This document shows positions 6,341-12,424 of a DNA stretch of 12,424 nucleotides, piece by piece (the stretch's first letter is position 1; every line of letters begins with the position of its first letter). The position numbers were made by a program, and so were the translations under genes. The DNA is from Pseudomonadota bacterium (GTDB taxonomy: Bacteria; Pseudomonadota; Alphaproteobacteria; Acetobacterales; Acetobacteraceae), in NCBI GenBank assembly GCA_021784255.1, contig JAJXSZ010000054.1, positions 1-12,424 on the forward strand. The letters are read 5' to 3'. Below the pieces are notes generated by a model, which was given only the letters and a program-made list of their open reading frames with translations, did no database searches and was not told the origin of the DNA.

Positions 6341-7771
6341 TCAGGCCGCCGTCTTCAGCGTCTCGGCCTTCGCCAGCACGTCCTCGATGGTGCCGACCAT
6401 GTAGAAGGCGGCCTCGGGGATGTGGTCGTACTCGCCGGCGACGATGCCCTTGAAGCTGCGGATCGTGTCGGCCACCGGCACGAACACGCCGGGGAAGCCG
6501 GTGAACACTTCCGCGACGTGGAACGGCTGGGAGAGGAAGCGCTGGATCTTGCGCGCGCGGGCGACGACCAGCTTGTCCTCCTCCGAAAGCTCGTCCATGC
6601 CCAGGATCGCGATGATGTCCTGCAGCGACTTGTAGGTCTGCAGGATGCGCTGCACCTCGCGCGCCACCTGGTAGTGCTCCTCGCCGACGATGCGCGGGTC
6701 GAGCGAGCGGGAGGTGGAATCGAGCGGATCGACCGCCGGGTAGATGCCAAGCTCGGCGATCTGGCGCGACAGCACGGTCGTCGCGTCGAGATTGGCAAAG
6801 GAGGTCGCGGGCGCCGGGTCGGTGAGGTCGTCGGCCGGCACGTAGATCGCCTGGACCGAGGTGATGGAGCCCTTCTTGGTCGAGGTGATGCGCTCCTGCA
6901 GCGCGCCCATGTCGGTGGCGAGCGTCGGCTGGTAGCCCACCGCCGAGGGGATGCGCCCGAGCAGCGCCGACACTTCCGCGCCGGCCTGGGTGAAGCGGAA
7001 GATGTTGTCCACGAAGAAGAGCACGTCCTGGCCTTCCTCGTCGCGGAAATACTCGGCGACCGAGAGGCCGGAGAGGGCGACGCGCGCGCGCGCGCCCGGC
7101 GGCTCGTTCATCTGCCCGTAGACCAGCGCCACCTTCGAGCCCTCGGTGGTGCCCTCGCCGAGCTTGATGACGCCCGCGTCGATCATCTCGTGGTAGAGGT
7201 CGTTGCCCTCGCGGGTGCGCTCGCCGACGCCCGCGAACACCGACACGCCGCCATGCGCCTTGGCGATGTTGTTGATCAGCTCCTGGATCAGCACCGTCTT
7301 GCCCACGCCGGCGCCGCCGAACAGGCCGATCTTGCCGCCCTTGAGGTAGGGGGCGAGCAGGTCCACCACCTTGATGCCGGTGATGAGGATCTCGGCCGAG
7401 GTCGCCTGCTCCTCGAAGCTCGGGGCGGGGCGGTGGATCGGATACGCCTTGGTGGCGCCGACCGGGCCGCGCTCGTCGACCGGCTCGCCGATGACGTTGA
7501 GAATACGCCCGAGCGTCTGCGGGCCGACCGGCATCAGAATCGGCGCGCCGCTGTCCACCACTTCCTGCCCGCGCACCATGCCGTCGGTGCTGTCCATGGC
7601 GATGCAGCGCACCGTCTTCTCACCCAGCTCCTGCGCCACTTCCAGCACCAGGTTGTGGCCATGCAGCTTGGTGACCAGCGCGTTCTGAATGAACGGCAGC
7701 GTGCCGTCGAACTGCACGTCCACGACCGCGCCCAGGACCTGCGACACGCGGCCCACGTTGTTGCTCGCCAT
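6341..7771 (-). CDS. atpD: F1 ATP synthase beta subunit (catalytic)
   Basis: A 476-residue catalytic subunit of the soluble F1 head. Visible features are the N-terminal beta barrel with GAVVDVQF (14-21), Walker A GGAGVGKT (152-159), GERTREGNDLY (183-193) with catalytic Glu184, Walker B LFFVDNIFR (251-259), PSAVGYQPTLATDMG (275-289), and the DELSEED acidic loop (393-399) that couples to gamma. It binds ADP and phosphate at the alpha/beta interface and makes ATP as gamma rotates. The ribosome site is strong, AAGGAG at 7778-7783, six bases from the ATG. It is the best of the operon and fits the need for three copies per complex. The protein is complete with no missing catalytic residue. Confidence 0.99.
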   Translation of the reverse strand: MASNNVGRVSQVLGAVVDVQFDGTLPFIQNALVTKLHGHNLVLEVAQELGEKTVRCIAMDSTDGMVRGQEVVDSGAPILMPVGPQTLGRILNVIGEPVDERGPVGATKAYPIHRPAPSFEEQATSAEILITGIKVVDLLAPYLKGGKIGLFGGAGVGKTVLIQELINNIAKAHGGVSVFAGVGERTREGNDLYHEMIDAGVIKLGEGTTEGSKVALVYGQMNEPPGARARVALSGLSVAEYFRDEEGQDVLFFVDNIFRFTQAGAEVSALLGRIPSAVGYQPTLATDMGALQERITSTKKGSITSVQAIYVPADDLTDPAPATSFANLDATTVLSRQIAELGIYPAVDPLDSTSRSLDPRIVGEEHYQVAREVQRILQTYKSLQDIIAILGMDELSEEDKLVVARARKIQRFLSQPFHVAEVFTGFPGVFVPVADTIRSFKGIVAGEYDHIPEAAFYMVGTIEDVLAKAETLKTAA

Positions 7772-7815
7772 AGCCTTCTCCTTCTGTGCGCCGGATCGTT
7801 CCCTGCGCCGGGCGG

Positions 7816-8688
7816 TCAGACCGCTTCGGCGCCGGAAATGATCTCGATGAGTTCCTTGGTGATGTTCGCCTGACGCGCGCGGTTGTAGTTCAGCGTCAGA
7901 CGCTTGATCATGTCGCCGGCATTGCGCGTCGCGTTGTCCATCGCGGTCATGCGCGCGCCGTGCTCGCCCGCCGCGCTTTCGAGCAGCGCGCGGTAGATCT
8001 GCACCGCCAGGTTCTGCGGCAGCAGCCTGGCCAGCACTTCCGTTTCCTCGGGCTCGACCTCGACGACGCCGCCCGCCGCGACCGACCCGGCCTCGGGGAC
8101 GGGCGCCGGCACCAGGCGCGTCTCCGTCGGGATCTGCGAGATCACGGAGTGGAACCGGTTGTAGATGACGGTGACGACATCGACCTCGCCGGATTCGACC
8201 AGCGCCGTCACCCTCTGCGCGATCGCCGCGGCGTCGGCATAGCCGATGCTCTTGCGCCCGGCGAAGCTGATGTCCTCGCCGATGCGGCTGGCGAGTTCGC
8301 GCCGGAGGTAGTCGCGGCCCTTGCGGCCGACCGGCAGGATCCGCACCGTCCGGCCATCGGCCTCGAGCCGGCGGGCGATGTTGCGCGTCAGGCGGCCGAT
8401 ATTGGTGTTGAACGCGCCGGCGAGGCCGCGGTCGGCGGTGACCGGCAGCAGCAGGTGCGTCTGCTCCTTGCCGGTGCCCACCAGCAGCCTGGGCGCGAGC
8501 GGCCCCGAGACCGAAGCCGCCAGGGTGCCGAGCATGCGCTCCATGCGCACCGCATAGGGCCGCGCCGCCTCCGCCTGCGACTGCGCGCGGCGCAGCTTGG
8601 AGGCGGCGACCATTTTCATCGCGGAGGTGATCTTCTGCGTCGATTTGACGCTGTTGATCCGCATCCGCAGGGATTTCAGGCTCGGCAT
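7816..8688 (-). CDS. atpG: F1 ATP synthase gamma subunit
   Basis: A 290-residue rotor subunit. The N-terminal helix MPSLKSLRMRINSVKSTQKI continues into TSAMKMVAASKLRRAQ, the highly conserved coiled-coil start. The C-terminal helix contains ARMTAMDNATRNAGDMIKRL and ends NITKELIEIISGAEAV, the matching half of the coiled coil. The central Rossmann-like part includes TADRGLAGAFNTNI (about residues 84-97). Gamma turns inside the alpha3beta3 hexamer and transmits torque from the c-ring. Its ribosome site GAGGT (8697-8701) is eight bases from the ATG. The gene sits 27 bases after atpA and 44 bases before atpD. A ten-base palindrome AGGGGCCCCT (8707-8716) overlaps the atpA stop upstream; its role is unclear. 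Confidence 0.98.
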   Translation of the reverse strand: MPSLKSLRMRINSVKSTQKITSAMKMVAASKLRRAQSQAEAARPYAVRMERMLGTLAASVSGPLAPRLLVGTGKEQTHLLLPVTADRGLAGAFNTNIGRLTRNIARRLEADGRTVRILPVGRKGRDYLRRELASRIGEDISFAGRKSIGYADAAAIAQRVTALVESGEVDVVTVIYNRFHSVISQIPTETRLVPAPVPEAGSVAAGGVVEVEPEETEVLARLLPQNLAVQIYRALLESAAGEHGARMTAMDNATRNAGDMIKRLTLNYNRARQANITKELIEIISGAEAV

Positions 8689-8715
8689 CCGGCGTTACCT
8701 CAGATTAGGGGCCCC

Positions 8716-10245
<1,530 letters not shown>

Positions 10246-10246
10246 A

Positions 10247-10831
10247 TCAGGCGGCTCCCTTCATGGCGTATTGCAGGCGCTGCAGACGCGAGCGCAGCGA
10301 GGTGTCGTAGAGGCGGGCGCCGACGCGCAGCGTCATGCCGCCCAGCAATTCGGGTTCGACGGTGGTGGCGATCTCGACGCGGGCATAGCCGGCCTCGATC
10401 AGCCGGGCGCGCAGCGCCTGTTCCTGCGTGGGCGAGAGCGGGCGGGCGGTGGCGACATGAGCCACAACCACGCCGCGGCGCTCGGCGACCTGGGCGGCAA
10501 ACCCGGTGACGATGGCGCGCAGCTCGCGGGCGCGGCGGTTGGACACCACCACCCCGGCGAAATCGAGGACGAGCTTGGAGAAGCCCTGATCGGTGAGCAC
10601 CGCGCGCAGCGCCTTCTGCGCCGTCTGCACGTCGATCAGCGGGGTCTGCAGCATGCGGCTCAGGTCGGCACTGGCGTCGATGAGGCGACCCAGCGCCTCC
10701 ATCTCCTGCACCGTGCGGTCCAGCGCGCCCTGCTCATCGGCGAGCGCGTAGAGCGCAGCTGCATAACGATCGGCCAGCCGGTTGGAAGCGGTGGTTGAAG
10801 CGGTGCCAGACGCCACGGGCGCATTGTCCAT
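10247..10831 (-). CDS. atpH: F1 ATP synthase delta subunit
   Basis: A 194-residue stator subunit (OSCP homologue). The N-terminal helical domain (about 20-120) opens NRLADRYAAALYALADEQGA. The C-terminal domain carries the family signature VEPELLGGMTLRVGARLYD near residues 157-175, followed by SLRSRLQRLQ. Delta joins the top of F1 to the peripheral b-subunit stalk. It is first in the operon, as usual in Alphaproteobacteria. The ATG at 10831 was chosen because it leaves the normal short Ala/Ser/Thr-rich lead before the first helix. An ATG 21 codons upstream would add a basic segment unlike the family. No clear Shine-Dalgarno precedes it; a small hairpin lies 11 bases upstream instead. Confidence 0.96.
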   Translation of the reverse strand: MDNAPVASGTASTTASNRLADRYAAALYALADEQGALDRTVQEMEALGRLIDASADLSRMLQTPLIDVQTAQKALRAVLTDQGFSKLVLDFAGVVVSNRRARELRAIVTGFAAQVAERRGVVVAHVATARPLSPTQEQALRARLIEAGYARVEIATTVEPELLGGMTLRVGARLYDTSLRSRLQRLQYAMKGAA

Positions 10832-10841
10832 TCTGGTGAGG

Positions 10842-10858
10842 CCGTGTGCGAAACACGG
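10842..10858 (-). promoter_or_regulatory. Small leader hairpin before atpH
   Basis: CCGTGT (10842-10847) and ACACGG (10853-10858) form a perfect six-base stem with a five-base loop. On the minus-strand mRNA the loop reads UUCGC. It ends 11 bases before the atpH ATG, where a ribosome site is expected but not seen. It may shape initiation of the operon's first gene, or be incidental. Confidence 0.3.
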
Positions 10859-10942
10859 ACGAGCTGCCCGCGGCGGCGCCGAGGCGGCGCGCACCTAGCA
10901 TGGGGGGTGGTAGGGCGCAACAGAGCCTGACCGCGAAATTAC

Positions 10943-10960
10943 CGGCAGGAAAGGTTGCCG
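10943..10960 (-). terminator. Weak terminator-like hairpin after hemY
   Basis: CGGCA (10943-10947) and TGCCG (10956-10960) form a five-base stem with an eight-base loop, starting nine bases after the hemY stop. On the minus strand it is followed by GTAATTT, one of the few T-rich runs here. The stem is short, so it is a weak candidate for separating hemY from the atp operon. In the remaining leader to atpH, TTGCGC, 17 bases, TAGGTG is the best but poor promoter match. Confidence 0.25.
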
Positions 10961-10968
10961 CCTCCGCC

Positions 10969-12243
10969 TCAGCCCGCCGGCAGCGCTTTGGCCGCTTCGG
11001 CGCGCAGCGGCGGCGGCATTTTCGATGGTGCCTGCCAGGCGATCCGCCCGATCGCGCCGCAATGCGGGCAGACCGGCTGCCAGGCTCCGAGGCGGGTGCC
11101 GCACTGGCCGCAGGCCCAGCTCGGGTCGGCGGCATTGGCCGCCCGGCGCAGCGCCTCGCCCCCCGCTTCCTGCGTTTCCTCGATCTCGGCCGCGAGCAGC
11201 CACAGACGCCGCTCGTCCAGGCCCTTGGCGCGCGCGGCCTCGAGATGGCGGCGCGCCTCGCCGGGCAGTCCCGCGGCATGCGCCAGCCGCGCCATCAGCA
11301 GGTGCGATTCCGCATCCTCCGGGCGCCCATGGATCAGCGCGGTGCCGGCGCGCAGCCGCGCCAAGGGCTCGCCGATGCCGTCGAGCGCCGCCTCGGCGAG
11401 GTCCGGGTGCGGCGCGGTCGTCCAGCTGCGCCGCAGCACCGCGGCGGCGCGCCCGGGGTTGCCATCCGCGCGCAGGGCCCTGGCGTAGGCGACCGCGGCC
11501 GGCGCGAAGCCCGGATCCTGGCGCCAGGCGCGCCTGGCCAGGCCGCGCGCCGCCGCGGCGCTCGGGTTGGCCAGCGCCGCCGCGGTGGTCAGCTGCACCT
11601 TCGGGATGTCGGGGCCGGCGAGGGCCATCGCCGCGTCCCAGTCGCCGGTGCGCAGCGCCGCCTCGGCGCGTTCGGAAACCAGCCAGGTCTTGCCGGGCGC
11701 ATAGGATTCCGCGCGGCGCGCCAGGCGCATCGCCTCCGGCCAGTCGCCGCGCGCGATCGCCTGGCGGAACAGCCCGCGCAGACCGAGGAAGGCGGATTCG
11801 GTGTCCTTCGTCAGCGCGTCGTAGGCTGCCGCCGCGCCGGCTTCGTCGCCTGCGAGCCGCGCCGCCTCGGCGCAGACCATCAGCGTCTGAGGCGTGTCGC
11901 CGAGCAGCCGGCGCGCGCGTTGCGCCTGGCGTTGCGCCGGCGCGTGGGCATTGGCGGCCAGCGCCACCAGGGCGCGGGTGGTGGCCCGCTCGCCGCCGTC
12001 CCGCCGCCGCGCCGTCCGCCAGCGCCGCCAGCGCCGCGGCAGGGTGAGCAGCGTCACCAGCAGCCGTATGACCAGGTAGGCCAGCAGCAGCGCGACGATG
12101 CCGAGGGTGATGCCGACCGGGGCGGAGGTCTCGATCGCCAGCCCGCCCACCGCGAGGTCGAGATGGCCGGGCACGCCGGCGATCCAGCCGGCGATGGCGA
12201 CGATCGCGGCGCAGAGGACGACGAAGGCGAGGAGGCGGCGCAT
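10969..12243 (-). CDS. hemY: HemY-type TPR membrane protein with C-terminal zinc ribbon
   Basis: A 424-residue protein. Two N-terminal membrane segments (about 5-24 and 43-66) flank a short periplasmic loop, then a basic patch RRWRRWRTARRR (70-81), the usual HemY_N arrangement. From about 85 to 360 there are Ala/Arg/Leu-rich helical repeats of TPR type, for example GDWPEAMRLARRAE and GDWDAAMALAG. The C-terminus holds C378-x2-C381 and C392-x2-C395 in WACGQCGTRLGAW and PVCPHCGAIG, a rubredoxin/zinc-ribbon knuckle typical of the alphaproteobacterial branch. HemY was named from its hem operon position; a direct role in haem synthesis is not established, and it is unrelated to the Bacillus oxidase of the same name. 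The ATG overlaps the upstream stop (TGATG), giving translational coupling. Confidence 0.88.
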   Translation of the reverse strand: MRRLLAFVVLCAAIVAIAGWIAGVPGHLDLAVGGLAIETSAPVGITLGIVALLLAYLVIRLLVTLLTLPRRWRRWRTARRRDGGERATTRALVALAANAHAPAQRQAQRARRLLGDTPQTLMVCAEAARLAGDEAGAAAAYDALTKDTESAFLGLRGLFRQAIARGDWPEAMRLARRAESYAPGKTWLVSERAEAALRTGDWDAAMALAGPDIPKVQLTTAAALANPSAAAARGLARRAWRQDPGFAPAAVAYARALRADGNPGRAAAVLRRSWTTAPHPDLAEAALDGIGEPLARLRAGTALIHGRPEDAESHLLMARLAHAAGLPGEARRHLEAARAKGLDERRLWLLAAEIEETQEAGGEALRRAANAADPSWACGQCGTRLGAWQPVCPHCGAIGRIAWQAPSKMPPPLRAEAAKALPAG

Positions 12244-12424
12244 CAGCCGGCGCCGCCCACCGCGCCGGCCATCGTGACGAGCGCGGCGCGGGCGTCGAGC
12301 AGGGCCCGTGCCTCGCCCGCCCATGGCGCCATGGCGTGCGCCGCGGCGGGGTCGAGCGGGGCCAGAGCCGCCAGCGCCCCCGCGACGTCGCCGGCATCGA
12401 GCCGCCGGCGGGCGGCATCGAGCG
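12243..12424 (-). CDS. C-terminal end of a probable mitofilin/Mic60-like protein (partial)
   Basis: The last 60 codons of a gene entering from the right edge, ending in TGA at 12245-12243. The visible stretch reads LDAARRRLDAGDVAGALAAL, then an Ala/Pro segment and AMAPWAGEARALLDARAAL. It is an Ala-rich helical tail with the short-helix, APW, long-helix pattern seen at the end of bacterial mitofilin (COG4223) proteins. In Alphaproteobacteria that gene normally sits between hemD and hemY, so position supports the call. Such proteins have one N-terminal membrane span and a coiled coil, and can shape intracytoplasmic membranes. Too little is visible for certainty; it overlaps hemY by one base. 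Confidence 0.6.
   Translation of the reverse strand, partial: LDAARRRLDAGDVAGALAALAPLDPAAAHAMAPWAGEARALLDARAALVTMAGAVGGAG

Noticed and set aside
6164..7873. Open frame of 569 codons on the plus strand opposite atpD and atpC
   Set aside because: It lies antisense to well-conserved genes; in DNA this rich in G and C, long frames opposite true genes are expected. The product has no recognisable motif and is a mirror of the beta subunit codons.

Overview
The window is GC-rich chromosomal DNA, and every recognisable gene belongs to core envelope or energy metabolism. Gene content and order point to an alphaproteobacterium, most likely Rhodospirillales/Acetobacteraceae. The clues are a stand-alone F1 operon atpHAGDC without the Fo genes, an alphaproteobacterial-type HemY with a C-terminal zinc ribbon, an ftsE gene divergent from an MJ0042-type zinc-ribbon gene, and DUF2125. 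The lineage is inferred from family knowledge, not from a search. I see no mobile element, CRISPR array, rRNA or tRNA. No gene-free stretch exceeds about 160 bases.

Left part (1-4846): a partial zinc-ribbon gene runs off the left edge on the minus strand. Divergent from it is a compact plus-strand cluster: ftsE, ftsX, a DUF218 (YdcF-like) membrane protein, a PlsC-type acyltransferase, a DUF2125 envelope protein and a small ACT-domain protein. The first four genes are spaced by -1 to 13 bases and are probably co-transcribed. They link FtsEX, which controls septal peptidoglycan remodelling, with envelope biosynthesis and phospholipid acylation. The ACT-domain gene may have its own promoter, inside the end of the DUF2125 gene.

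Convergence zone (4834-5000): about six degenerate copies of a 16-17 base GC-rich repeat begin inside the last codons of the ACT-domain gene and fill most of the gap to the next gene, which comes from the opposite strand.

Right part (4990-12424, all minus strand, so read from right to left): the end of a probable mitofilin/Mic60-like membrane protein gene overlaps hemY. After about 135 bases comes the complete F1 ATP synthase operon atpH-atpA-atpG-atpD-atpC, closed by a strong hairpin at 5901-5921. Last is a diiron ferritin-like protein of the acyl-ACP desaturase type.

I found no clearly new multi-gene system. The points most worth a second look are the tandem repeat that contains a stop codon, the uncharacterised diiron protein downstream of atpC, the LapB-like architecture of HemY, the mitofilin-HemY-F1 neighbourhood, and a possible short leader ORF with a hairpin before the ACT-domain gene.
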